DNA from: Micropterix aruncella
Lineage: Eukaryota > Arthropoda > Insecta > Lepidoptera > Micropterigidae
NCBI GenBank assembly: GCA_944548615.1
Contig: OX155973.1
Coordinates: 4,565,155-4,629,154 of the forward strand
Direction of reading: 5' to 3'
DNA: 64,000 nt
Shown here piece after piece: positions 1 to 9,411 of this stretch. Position numbers and translations under genes: made by a program. Below the pieces are notes generated by a model. The model ran no database searches. It worked only from the letters and a program-made list of their open reading frames with translations, and was not told where the DNA came from. The first letter of the stretch is position 1. The number at the start of each line of letters is the position of its first letter.

Positions 1-66
1 CATTGGAATAAAATGAGTAAAATAAACCAGTCATGATTAAAATTAGGTAACTGATAAACAACTCAC

Positions 67-223
67 CTATTCGGAGTGCAGGGATCGAGAGTATCTTCGC
101 AGTTGCAGCCGGTGTGTGGAAGATGGCAGACGCATTTGTAATCGTTGACCAAATCCATGCATGTACCACCATGAAGGCAGGGGTTCTTGATGCAATCATC
201 GACGTTGGTCTCGCAGTTGATCC
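67..223 (-). CDS. N: Internal exon of an EGF-repeat receptor, best match Notch
   Basis: A 157-bp exon bounded on the minus strand by a TTTTTGCAG acceptor (ends at 224) and a GTGAGT donor (61-66); phase 1 in, phase 2 out. It encodes the end of one EGF repeat, one complete repeat with spacing C-x4-C-x5-C-x8-C-x-C-x8-C, and the start of a third. A calcium-binding consensus (NVDDC) and a beta-hydroxylation consensus (C-x-D-x4-Y-x-C) are present. The order 'GGTC..LVN.YKCVC..P.TG..CE..LDPC...NR' is what I know from insect Notch around EGF 24-25, so Notch (cell-surface receptor for Delta/Serrate signalling) is preferred over Crumbs or Serrate. Odd point: an extra cysteine (H-T-G-C-N-C) where Notch normally has a non-cysteine. 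Exons 3' of it lie left of the window; exons 5' of it should lie to the right but none was found. Confidence 0.78.
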
Positions 224-329
224 CTGCAAAAATCAATAATCAGTTACAATTACGATATTTTAAAATTTACAATTTGACAAGAGTGGGGTTACAATTCTCG
301 TCACCAATACTGCAGAGCCACAAAACAAA

Positions 330-690
330 TGTATATAATCAGTGCGTGTTGCCAGTGATGACATACGGCACTGAGTCTCTAACTATTGGCCTCACACACA
401 TACTCAAAGTTGCGCAACAAGCCATGGAGAGAGCAATGCTTGGAGCTTCACTGCGTGATAGGATCCGAATAAAGGAAATCCGCAGAAGAACCAAGGTCCC
501 TTATATATAGATCATAAAATTGCCAACTTCAAATGGCAATGTTCAGGCCATTATAGCTCACAGAATAGACAACCGTTGGGAAAAAAGGTTCTCGAATGGC
601 AACCACGAACTGGCAGACGCAGTGTGGGCCACAAGATGGCCCAACGACATAGCCAAGGTCGAAGGAAGTAGGTGGATTTCGTTCTATATT
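330..690 (+). mobile_element. Decayed non-LTR retrotransposon, reverse-transcriptase C-terminal part
   Basis: The frame at 331-510 reads 'VMTYGTESLT' and 'AMERAMLGASLRDRIR', then slips frame near 505-515 and continues as 'FKWQCSGHYSSQ' and 'VLEWQPRTGRRSVGHKM'. This is the conserved C-terminal block of a common lepidopteran endonuclease/reverse-transcriptase element. The frameshift and the missing upstream domains show it is dead. It lies in the intron 5' of the Notch-like exon, on the opposite strand. Confidence 0.75.
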
Positions 691-879
691 TTCATTTCGT
701 TCTATCACAGTATATTATTTCGATAGAGGGTAGTCGCGCGCTCCCGCCACCTCCCGTTCGTGCGAGATCCGCGCGGTCATCCATTTTTTGATTTTGCAAA
801 GCTATACCGCCGCAAATATCCATCGAAACGGTGTGTGACTGCACGCCACAACCCAAAAGACAATTACTTCAGTGACGTC

Positions 880-1490
880 ATTCATCTTCCCCAGCCACCA
901 AAACGTTCAAAACGACCCATTCAGCCGGAGAAGTGATGACACGTGTTTTAGGGGTCCGTAAGGGGATACTGCAGGTTGATTATGTACCTAAAGGGACTAT
1001 CATTAATGCAGAGGATTACTGTAATACCCTAAAAAGAGCAATAATAATTCAGAGCCGCAGAAGGGAAATGATGACCCATGGAGTCATCCTTTTGCATGAC
1101 AACGCCAGGCCCTACACCGAGCGAGTTTTAAAGAGGCTGCTGATATCGTTTGGATACGATATTGTCACCCATTCCCCCTATTCATCCAATTGTTCGCCTT
1201 CGGACTATATAACCTTTTCACTCAACTAAAGGAGTTTTTGGGTTGGAAATATTTTTACAACTATCAGGACGAGGAAGCTGTGAAAAAGTGGCGGAAAGAG
1301 CTGGCGGCGGAAGTCAACGACACTGTCATACAAAAGCTGATGCCCCAACAACAAAATGTTTGAATCACGGCGGTGACGATATTGAAAAATAGTTTAATAT
1401 ATTTGTGAAGTCCCCTGTGAATTTCAATTAAATTAAAGCATTTTTAGATGCTACCTAAATGTTGTAACTTTACTTTCTGGATGACCCTAG
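880..1490 (+). mobile_element. mariner transposase remnant (D34D)
   Basis: A frame from about 880, with its longest open part at 933-1229, matches mariner transposase: 'SAGEVMTRV', 'VDYVPKGTIINAEDY', 'HDNARPY' and 'THSPYSSNCSPSDY'. The second and third catalytic aspartates (residues 56 and 91 from the Met at 933) are separated by exactly 34 residues, the mariner D34D spacing. The match continues after a frame break as 'FLGWKYFYNYQDEEAVKKWRKEL' in pieces to about 1365. The sequence ending in 'GGATGACCCTAGTA' near 1478-1492 resembles a mariner terminal repeat. The first catalytic D and the DNA-binding domain are missing. Confidence 0.85.
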
Positions 1491-1547
1491 TACATTCAAA
1501 TAAATATAGCAAAGAAAGAAGATCTGAGGTACATAAGTTCAATACAA

Positions 1548-1765
1548 AAAAAAAACAGTTATGTCAACCTCACTTTCCCGGCAAGCATAAAACATCCCAC
1601 CTCCCGGACCAAACCCCTTAACTTCCAACCCCATACCCCTTACCACCATTCCCCAAACCTCTGCACCCCTTTCCCCGACCTTCCTTAACCCTAAACCTCC
1701 TAACCCCTCCCCCTAACGCCTTTTCCCCTAACACCTCTCCCGCCCAACCCTTTAACTGCGGTCTG
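1548..1765. repeat. Helitron-like terminus with C-rich tract
   Basis: An A-run, then 'CTCACTTTCCCGGCAAGC', then about 170 bp of C/T/A-rich sequence (CCCCTTACC, CCCCTAACC). The same head motif plus C-rich tract recurs at 14630, 29370, 30930 and 38970. Here it lies directly 3' (minus sense) of a Helitron helicase end, which suggests what the family is. Confidence 0.6.
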
Positions 1766-1829
1766 GTTAAATGGACAAAAAAGAGAAAACACACGTTTCT
1801 AATATGTTTAATTTTGCAATGCTTTGGGA

Positions 1830-2080
1830 TATACAAAATGTGTATCGTTCAATTATATGTTCGGATATAGAGATTGCCAGGTTTGTCGACTCTAGAACAC
1901 GCAACATATAATTGTCCATGTGAGAACCAATCCGTCTCTAGATCACTGCACAATTTCAAAGATTATCTCTGAGCTTTGTGCATCGAGCTTGGATAGTGAT
2001 TGCAAACGACAATCGAATTGGGAATTGCAATTTATTACATTCAAATCCGGCATATCCGTTAGAATCGTTGACATGCGAGA
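1830..2080 (-). pseudogene. Helitron helicase (Pif1-type) C-terminal remnant
   Basis: On the minus strand, about 1940 down to 1850 reads 'DLETDWFSHGQLYVACSRVDKPGNLYI' in two short blocks followed by a stop. 'FSHGQLYVACSRV' is the hallmark C-terminal motif of Helitron Rep/helicase proteins and Pif1 relatives. Upstream, after a frameshift, 'LQFPIRLSFAITI' matches the block that normally precedes the helicase 'NKSQGQ' motif. Multiple frameshifts show decay. Rep and zinc-finger domains are absent. Confidence 0.75.
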
Positions 2081-2590
2081 CATGAGAGCATGTTCTATTT
2101 GTGTATCAAAATATCAAAGCACTCAGTGTAGAACTTACGGAACTTAAAGATTTTGTACAGACAACCTTTTATATATTTTTTAATATAGATGTACACTTTC
2201 GTTGCAGGAGTTGGAGATTTTGTGTGATGATTTTGAGCCCTAATGAAAAAGTATGTTTTGCTTGGTGTTTTTTAGCTAACCCTTACTCTACCTATCGACT
2301 ATCAAAAGAAATACCGTTTCATTGGAAGACAGAAATGCAATTCAAGAAAGTGGACGAAATACAGGTAAACCACCACAGGACTATTTTAACGTGCCAAAAC
2401 TTAAAATACCACTCCATTCCATATATTTTAAATTAACGTATCCCCCCTAACTGAATCCCCCATAGAATCATCATAGAAGCCTGTGAATATATTGAACTAC
2501 GCTAATTGGGAGACAGCCTTAAAGTTTTGAGCAATAGACCCATATCTAATAGCAACCCAAACCACAATTAGTAGAAATATTCGTATTTCA
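2081..2590. other. No gene recognised
   Basis: AT-rich DNA with one open frame (2101-2436, plus) that has no recognisable domain, no plausible splice structure and no similarity to neighbouring elements that I can see. Confidence 0.4.
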
Positions 2591-2594
2591 GCAA

Positions 2595-3295
2595 GGCAAG
2601 GGTAATGACTATGTATTCGGCGTTCATATTCCAGTGTTTAATGTATGCTAGACAGCACCTAGCAGAAACACCAATTAATGCAGACATTCACTCGCATCAT
2701 ACCTGCGGTAGCTCCCTTTTATGCGTACCCCGAATACGACTGGCAAAAGTACAGAAAAGCTACTTGTACCTTAGCATTAAATTCTATAATCTACTTCCTA
2801 CAAAATTTAAACAGCTGGAGGACATAAAATTGGAAAAAAAACATTAAGAAGATGCTGATAGGCCACCCTTTCTATAATCTGGCCGAATTTGAGAGCCATG
2901 ATTTTTCAAATATTGTGCGCATTAAAATTACTTAAAAAAGTAGAGCCTTATTGTCTGATTCTTTTATATGGTCTTATATCTGTACTTTTAGTTTAAAATG
3001 CATAACCTAGATTTAATTTGATTATTTAACAGTTGACTGACAATTTGAATATTACGATGTATCTTTTTTTAATTTACTATGTATCTTTTCGAATTACTAA
3101 CTACTTCAAATATTAGGCTTCTATCTTCATTATTTAAATTTATAGTTTGACAATCTAGTAGTTAATTCTTGACTACCTATGTATGTTCAGTAAAGAGTAG
3201 TAACGAAACTTACTACCTAACCCAATTATTTTGACACGTCCAAGAGCGGTCTTTAGCCGTCAATTGGACACGACGAAAATGTAATGTAATGTAGA
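2595..3295 (+). mobile_element. CR1-like non-LTR retrotransposon 3' end
   Basis: The frame 2605-2847 ('LMYARQHLAETPINADIHSHHT' as short blocks, 'CVPRIRLAKVQKSYLYLSIKFYNLLP') matches the extreme C-terminus of CR1/Daphne-like reverse transcriptases, with the typical 'R...LP..RL...Q.SF.Y....YN.LP' pattern. The 3' UTR follows and ends at about 3290 in short ATGTA repeats (AATGTAATGTAATGTA), the usual CR1 microsatellite tail. 5'-truncated copy. Confidence 0.7.
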
Positions 3296-3339
3296 AATAG
3301 ACATTAATTCTGAGACCCTATTTTATTTTAAGTTGTTCC

Positions 3340-3780
3340 TAAAGAAAATGACAATGGTATCTTATATGAGTTATCATATTCAGGTCATGGGCAAGATCCT
3401 CATAAATAATAGTTGATAGTTTTAGTTGATAGACGCGACATAAATTTTGGTTGCTGGATAGAATCCCTTGAATTTCCTTGTAATCATTTCTTTTTATCCT
3501 AAATACACTTGAAGGACCAAACATTGGGCCAGATTGCGTTTCTTCGTGAACTAAAATCGGAAATTAGTCCGTTTGAACGAGACAGAGCAAGACGCTAGCG
3601 GAGAGTGAGATGGTAGCAAGGTAGCAAAAATCATCATAGTCTAGTATAGGAAATAAAAGTGTTTGAACTATGGTCTTCTTAACCTCCACTGGTAAAAATC
3701 TTTTCAACCGACGAAGATTATGAAATTCAGCAAAGGTGCGTTTGCTGACTTCATTGATCTGTAACTGCAAGAGAGATATT
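3340..3780 (-). mobile_element. CR1-like reverse-transcriptase fragment
   Basis: The minus-strand frame 3564-3770 reads 'INEVSKRTFAEFHNLRRLKR' followed by 'FLPVEVKKTIVQTLLFPILDYDDFCYL', the post-catalytic 'thumb' block of CR1-like elements. It is broken by a stop before the C-terminus. Confidence 0.65.
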
Positions 3781-3989
3781 GATCAATGATAATGCCCAAA
3801 TTTTTCGCCGTCTTTGAATATGGTACAACATTACTATTAATATGGATTGATGGGACCGATGCAATATTAAAAGACGATAACAGACAATAGAGACGACGGT
3901 TACAAACTCTCTTCTACGTGGAACCCTCTTCTTAAAATGTTCCCGCCGCCGAACGCCGAACGCAAGGACGTAAGACAGGATACAGTGAG

Positions 3990-4210
3990 TGTTGTGTGCA
4001 AGACGGATTTTTCGAAATTCGCGCGCTCCGAGCTCGGCCCCCCACCACCGTTATAACCTACGCAGTGGCGGCAGCGGTATGCAGCCTACCCGCGGAACAA
4101 CGGATTGACAGCTCTTTCAGACTACCCTAGACAACGGTGGCTGCAACGTCACCGAAACGTCGGGTGCTACAATTTCACGCGGTAAATTCGTTTCTGTCCT
4201 ATTTATAATA
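3990..4210. repeat. Copy of the ~250-bp interspersed element also at 36075-36321
   Basis: GC-rich sequence containing 'CCACCACCGTTATAACCTAC', 'ACGTCACCGAAACGTCGGG' and a right end 'TTCGTTTCTGTCCTATTTAT'. The same blocks occur in inverse orientation at 36075-36321. This copy's left end is diverged. Confidence 0.65.
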
Positions 4211-4320
4211 ACTTGTATTATATCTTGTAAATTTGTAATTTAAAATACATCAAACTTTGTAAAAAGGTGTAAGAGTTTCTTCGGCATTTTTCTATTACCC
4301 CTCGAATGAATGGCGATTAG

Positions 4321-4507
4321 CTCGGGTTGCCTACGGCAAAATGTATATAAATTTATATTTACACACACATTTACATTTACATAGAGCGGGGTTTACTATA
4401 GAGCTACACCATTACTATAGAGCGGATTACTATAGAGCGGCGCACATTTACATTTATATTTACATTTATATAAATTTATATACATTTTGCTGTAGGCAAC
4501 CCGAGCT
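4321..4507. mobile_element. Small MITE with ~38-bp terminal inverted repeats
   Basis: The left end 'CTCGGGTTGCCTACGGCAAA' continues through 'ATGTATATAAATTTATAT'. The right end is its reverse complement (ATATAAATTTATATACAT ... TTGCTGTAGGCAACCCGAG). The ~110-bp interior repeats 'ACTATAGAGCGG'. It has no coding capacity. Confidence 0.7.
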
Positions 4508-5150
4508 GGTCGCCTCACATTCAAAGGGTATCCGAATGCCTAGACCCGCAATTATATAAAAGTAAACGATATGAGGCGATCGCGTGCTTCTGATCTCTAC
4601 GTGCTCGGAATTGTGTGTAAATCGTTTCGTTTTACGACTCCGAATTTACATTAATATCCAAAATCAAGCTATCGTCGAGCTTCCGTGCTACGAAATAGGT
4701 GGGCGCTCATAGACGTTGGTCGTTTACAGTCCATGCCAATATTAAGATTAGAGTACCACGGTGGCAGTGATAGATATAAAACAGGTGTGCTATATTCCGC
4801 CACGTAATTTAATCATCTGACGGAGATACCAACTGCTACACCGTAGAATCGTTAAAATATTGAGTATCGCAGTTGTATGACTTGAAGATAAATACGACTT
4901 AAGATACAAAAGGGAGTTATAGCGGGAATTATCTAAATGGTGGTTTCTGTTCAAAAATCACGTAACTTGACTGGCGATGAAGCTGTGTGATGCCTGCTAA
5001 GGTTTTCCGTTTCTATAGTAATGCGCACGGCACAATCGATGTCTTCGTTGCGGCGTACTCGTCACGACGCAGCGCGGTAGTCAGGTTGACGGCGTGCGCG
5101 GCGCGCTGTCCGTATTTACTGCGCGGCACACGATGGTGCCGTTAAGATGT
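4508..5150. other. No gene recognised; GC-rich patch at 5030-5150
   Basis: Nothing coding is supported. The last 120 bp are unusually rich in CG/GCGC (GCGCGCTGTCC, CTGCGCGGCAC), in contrast to the AT-rich flank, and could be a MITE interior. Confidence 0.35.
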
Positions 5151-5346
5151 CACCGGACTATATTCACCACGCAGATTCCGAATCTGCAATAATCTTTTGT
5201 CGCTCTCAATAAATAAGCGAGATATAGGCATTCAAAGTTTGCATACTAAATGTCAACAGATTGGCCATATTGTTTCAGAAGTAGTGTCTGGAAAATAGTC
5301 GATATATCGCGAGGTCTCTTATATCGATAACAATTCGCGATATTAA

Positions 5347-6031
5347 CCCTTTGGGTAGCGGCATAATTTCATGGCAGACCGCGGCAATTTATTGGAATTT
5401 CTTGAAATATCGCCGCGCTCGACAAAAAGTGCTATAACTATGGAACTACTATAAAAATCATAAAAATAATAACTGTGCAATGATCATATTGAAATGTCGT
5501 ATATAGAATATTGAAATCTCATTTTGTAAAACAATTATATAATTATGAATAAATACGAGATATTCGAAAAAGTGAAATAAACTCGGCATTTCTAAGTTGT
5601 ACTTGTCTTACGAAAAAATACGGAACCCTATTTAGTGTAAAAACTGTATATCTTTATTAGATTCTCTATCAAAGGTAATAGATTCTCTATCAAAGGCTCA
5701 TCTCGTTTTGCTTATTTACATACAAAAATATTTAGATATTAGCTCATAAAGACCAATAAAATTATTGATGTTTTCTCGAAAAAAAAATTATGATATTTGA
5801 CAATGGAATTTTACCAGAAATATACCTGAAATGACGCGCGAAATTATTCTAGTGGTCATCTATGTATCTATGGTATTAGTGAGATATTTGATATGGATTT
5901 TAGGATGCGTTTGAATTAGAAAATAATATTACTGTGCGCTCCGGGAACAAGCCGCCAATATTGGTCGTTATCGTTACGTAGTCAACGGTGTTCTGATGTG
6001 CAACCAAATTTGGTCGTTACGTATCGAAGGG
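5347..6031 (+). mobile_element. piggyBac-type MITE, intact TTAA target sites
   Basis: A 685-bp non-coding element bounded by TTAA at 5343-5346 and 6032-6035. Its ends are CCCTTTGGG... and ...CGAAGGG, an imperfect short TIR; TTAA duplication with CCC..GGG ends is the piggyBac signature. Two further full-length copies in the same orientation lie at 46185-48065 and 56826-57963, both enlarged by secondary insertions. A second TTAA-CCCTTCGG end starts directly after this copy (6032). Confidence 0.75.
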
Positions 6032-6099
6032 TTAACCCTTCGGCTAAAACCCGAAAATAATGGCATGCTCGTGAAAAAAAATGTGCGATATTTAAAAAA

Positions 6100-6680
6100 A
6101 TGACACTATTTTCGAGGTTTCCTCAATGACTTTGCGTTTAGATAACAAAAGGTATCCTGAAAAAATAGAAAATTCCTAATTATTTGAATATCCTCAACAA
6201 AAAAAAACGAATTTTGCGCAAAATTCGGAAAAAAAATTTGCCTGCAGTGCTTGCTATTGATGTTAACATGAATATATGTTAGCAATAATTCGGATTTTTT
6301 TGAGGTTTTTACAAAATGACTTTGGAGACGATGACAAAGGTAACCTGAAACAAACGATTTTTTTTCAATATCAAATTAACACCGCAAGCAAAACGTTATT
6401 TTCGATATTCGAAAAAAAATCGCCTGCGACTCTATTGATGTTAACATAACAATGTGTTAGCGATAATTCGGTTTTTTTTCGAGTTTTTTACAAAATGACT
6501 TTGGTGATGATGACAAAAGGTAACCTAAAACAAACTAAATTTCTTCAATATCAAATTACCACCATGTGTTAGCGATCATCTAAAACAATTGGACAATTTT
6601 CGAAGTTTTTACGAAATGACTTTGTGTATTGATGACTAAAGGTAACCTGAAACAAACGACATTTCAGGATATCTTCTCTC
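6100..6680 (+). repeat. Imperfect tandem repeat, about four units
   Basis: The block 'TTTTTACAAAATGACTTTG' followed by 'GATGACAAAGGTAACCTGAA' recurs near 6110, 6300, 6480 and 6600, with spacing about 120-190 bp. Units also share 'TGTTAGCGATAATTCGG'. Non-coding interior of the fold-back element. Confidence 0.65.
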
Positions 6681-6725
6681 ATCAATATGCAAAAACATTG
6701 AAAATGTTTTTGCATATTGATGAGA
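6677..6725. repeat. Perfect 23-bp hairpin, 3-nt loop
   Basis: Arm 6677-6699 (TCTCATCAATATGCAAAAAC...) pairs without mismatch with 6703-6725; the loop is GAA. No poly-T terminator or coding context explains it. Confidence 0.9.
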
Positions 6726-6860
6726 TTGCACAAAAATCCCGCGTTTCGAGAAAGTATAGGTTTCGCGAAAATATGTATTTTCCCGACCGTTTTTTTTTCA
6801 AAATATTTCGATTAATCTAAAAACTCTGCAAATTGTCATAATTTCTGTAATATCGCTAAT

Positions 6861-6910
6861 TGTTATGGATATTACGATATACTCGAAAGTATATCGTAAT
6901 ATCCATAACA
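6861..6910. repeat. Perfect 23-bp hairpin, 4-nt loop
   Basis: Arm 6861-6883 (TGTTATGGATATTACGATAT...) pairs without mismatch with 6888-6910; the loop is CGAA. It lies 136 bp from the other perfect hairpin, with the same arm length. Confidence 0.9.
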
Positions 6911-7189
6911 TTAAGACTTCTTGACATTAGGATGAAAAATTTTAACGCCTATATCTCGCTTATTTATTGAGATCGAATAGAGATTATAAGATATTCGGAA
7001 TCAGCGTGGTGAATATAGCGTGGTGAATTTTTATTTTATTATTTTGGCCTGTTTGTTTACATATAAAATTTAATCTTTGAATGCCCATATCTCGTTTATT
7101 AATAGCGACCGACACAATGTTCTTCTAGATTTAGCATTAAAATGAAACAATCTATTAGTCTATATTTTTTTTTTTGGAGAAAGGTTCCT

Positions 7190-7520
7190 ATACTGCAGCT
7201 ATTCCAAACGTTTATTTTGGTGAATGTTTTCGCTATCGCGGTGCGACCGCGATCTGTATTTGTGCGCGCGATGCCACGAGGTGGTTTTCGCGCGCGCGTT
7301 TCCCTTGGAGTGTTGTCGTGACGCTCTGGAGGCTCGATGGGCCTTTCCGATGACTGCGAGTCCTCGGCTCCGACCCGAAAGCGAGGTTTTTCGACGATTA
7401 TTTCGACGATTTACGACGCGGCCGTATAAAACGTGGTGAAAATCGTTCGATATCGTGCAAGCTGCCAGAATCGCTGCCGCCATTCGAATCCGGGCGATGT
7501 TGCCAACTCACCAGGTTTGC
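7190..7520. other. CG-rich island without recognised gene
   Basis: About 300 bp rich in CG and GCGCGC within AT-rich DNA. Frames are open on both strands, but neither shows a domain. It could be a promoter-like CpG patch or the interior of a transposon; the sequence does not decide. Confidence 0.35.
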
Positions 7521-7862
7521 GTGAGATCAGCCAGCTCGCGCCAATCGAAAATTTACTCACGCATCAGGATAAATGAAATCGCTTTGCAATACCAAATTTT
7601 AAACAACAGGATTTATATTCAAAATAAACCAAATATATTTTAAAACTAAGGGAGTTTATATAAAAATAAATCCTATTTTTTCTCAAATGTTGGTCAAACG
7701 GGACCAAGGGAGTGTTTGTTCCCAGCCCACGATATAAACAAATAAATTTAAGTAGCCCTTTTATGTAGACATATTTTTGTGAAAGTCTAATAAAGGTTTA
7801 ATTTGCCGCCCCCCCCCCCCTTCCTAATTTGAGGTTTACAGTATTTTTCTTCTTTCTTGCAG

Positions 7863-7970
7863 CAAGCGTGCTCCGAGGCAATGTCATATTGGGGCTACAA
7901 CCCGGCTCGCGATCCAGACCACTTGTTATCGAAGGATTTCAACCCTGTGGGCGACTACAGCCTGCCATAA
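7863..7970 (+). CDS. Possible terminal exon of an unidentified gene
   Basis: A strong acceptor (pyrimidine run then TTCTTTCTTGCAG, ending at 7862) is followed by a 36-codon open frame to TAA at 7968. It reads 'QACSEAMSYWGYNPARDPDH' and ends '...FNPVGDYSLP'. Composition (W, Y, D, P) looks like real protein rather than repeat. I do not recognise the family and found no convincing upstream exon on the plus strand in this window. It may equally be a captured exon fragment. Low confidence. Confidence 0.3.
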   Translation, partial: QACSEAMSYWGYNPARDPDHLLSKDFNPVGDYSLP

Positions 7971-8128
7971 AGGAGGAGCGATCGACGATTCCCGACGACT
8001 TAAATACCTCTCGCTTAAAGTAGCTTTTAAAAACCTTCAATATCAAAGGAATTTTACCACTAAACGTACTGATATTTTTATATACCTATTCCTACTATAA
8101 AAGGTTAAATGACCCCTCTATAAAAAGT

Positions 8129-8232
<104 letters not shown>

Positions 8233-8439
8233 CGATGTATTGCGAAAGTTTACCAATTGGTACAATTTGGTGTATAATAAAAAAATGCAAATAACGATTC
8301 CCAATTATTTTATTTATTAAAGTAAAAAATAATATTTAGAAAAAATTATGAAGAAAAACTTATGACTTCCTTCCGGTTGTGTTACCATCATATTTTTATG
8401 TTATTCTCTTCATTTTCATATTGTTCCTCTTCCCTCTCT

Positions 8440-8930
8440 TCCCGATGACCTGCATCCGCTTGTAAAGTCACATAAATCACTATTATTTTTTCTATGTTAT
8501 TCACTTCACTTCACTTTCAGACATTTTCTCTTAAGTCTCTTTACCTAATGACTCGCTTCCGCTTGTATTGACGCATAAATGACCATTTTTTTAAATATTA
8601 TCTTCGCATTCATATAGTTCCTCTTCACTCTCTTTACATATTAACTCGCTTACGGTTGTATTGTCACATAAATCATTATTTTTTTTCTATATTAATCACT
8701 TTACTTTCAGATAAATCACTACTTTTTTACTTCACTTTCAGATAGTTCGTATTCACTTTCTTAACCTAATGACTCGCTTCCGCTTGTATTGTCGCATAAA
8801 TCACCACTTTTTTAAATGTTATTCACTTCACTTTTAGATAGTTCCTCTTCACCCTCTTTACATAATGACTCGCTTCCGCTTGTATTGTCACATAAATCAT
8901 TATTTTTTCTATATTATTCACTTTCGCTAT
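8440..8930 (+). repeat. ~95-bp satellite array, left block
   Basis: Degenerate units of the form 'GACTCGCTTCCGCTTGTATT', 'GTCACATAAATCATTATTTT', 'TTATTCACTTCACTTTCAGA', 'TAGTTCCTCTTCACTCTCTT'. Unit starts lie near 8446, 8551, 8643, 8770 and 8867. The array is interrupted at about 8930 by the ORF1-like segment and resumes at 10500. Confidence 0.85.
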
Positions 8931-9342
8931 TCACTGTTCGCCGGGATTCGTCTGGAAAGCGTACGCAGATACTGCCATCCCGTGTCCGGCTATTTCCCGC
9001 CTTGAAGGTCTTCCTCGCATCGGTGTATATTAGATCTCTTTCGGGCGTCAGGAATTCAGTTACGACGAAGCCGGATCCTTTCAGCTGCTTCTTTGACGAC
9101 CAGATGAGTTGACGATCTCTTCTCGAATATAGTTGGATAATGACAGGACGGGGCTTCGAAGTTGCAGTCTTCGGGGGGCCAAGCCTACGAATTTGTTCGA
9201 AATCCGAGTGGTTGGGACTGGTTATTTTTAGCTTTTCCCGTAATATCTTAACGACGACTGCTTGTAGGTTTTCGTTGCTGGATTCAGGCACCCCGTGAAA
9301 TACGAGGTGCTTGTATCTGGCATTGGCCTCCAGCTCGTCCAT
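8914..9342 (-). CDS. ORF1-like protein of a non-LTR retrotransposon (second copy, partial)
   Basis: A 142-residue frame with the fold order of L1-type ORF1 RNA-binding proteins: 'LVFHGVPES' (start of the RRM-like strand), 'RRLGPPKTATSKPRPVIIQL', 'IWSSKKQLKGSGFVVTEFLT', 'GSICVRFPDESRRTV'. It is clearly paralogous to the 250-residue frame just upstream, sharing 'W(S/T)SKxQLKG', 'EFLTP', 'RxGSI' and 'FPD(E/D)SRRT'. The coiled-coil N-terminus is missing and the C-terminus runs into the satellite at 8930. Retrotransposon-derived, not a host gene. Confidence 0.6.
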   Translation of the reverse strand: MDELEANARYKHLVFHGVPESSNENLQAVVVKILREKLKITSPNHSDFEQIRRLGPPKTATSKPRPVIIQLYSRRDRQLIWSSKKQLKGSGFVVTEFLTPERDLIYTDARKTFKAGNSRTRDGSICVRFPDESRRTVNSESE

Positions 9343-9411
9343 TCGGTTGTTTGATTGGAGAATGTAGAAATATATCTATTGGAGAATGTAGAGATATATT
9401 AGTGTTCTGCT

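Larger units (their letters stand above)
5155..7030. mobile_element. Fold-back element with ~90-bp inverted arms
   Basis: The sequence at 5155-5250 ('TATTCACCACGCAGATTCCG', 'AATAAATAAGCGAGATATAG') reappears in reverse complement at 6940-7030 ('CTATATCTCGCTTATTTATT', 'CGGAATCAGCGTGGTGAATA'). A partial third copy is at 7075-7110. The interior holds a piggyBac-type MITE, a tandem repeat and two perfect hairpins. No transposase frame was found. Confidence 0.6.

Noticed and set aside
7199..7483. Arg-rich minus-strand and overlapping plus-strand frames
   Set aside because: Both strands are open because of high GC content; no motif or splice context.
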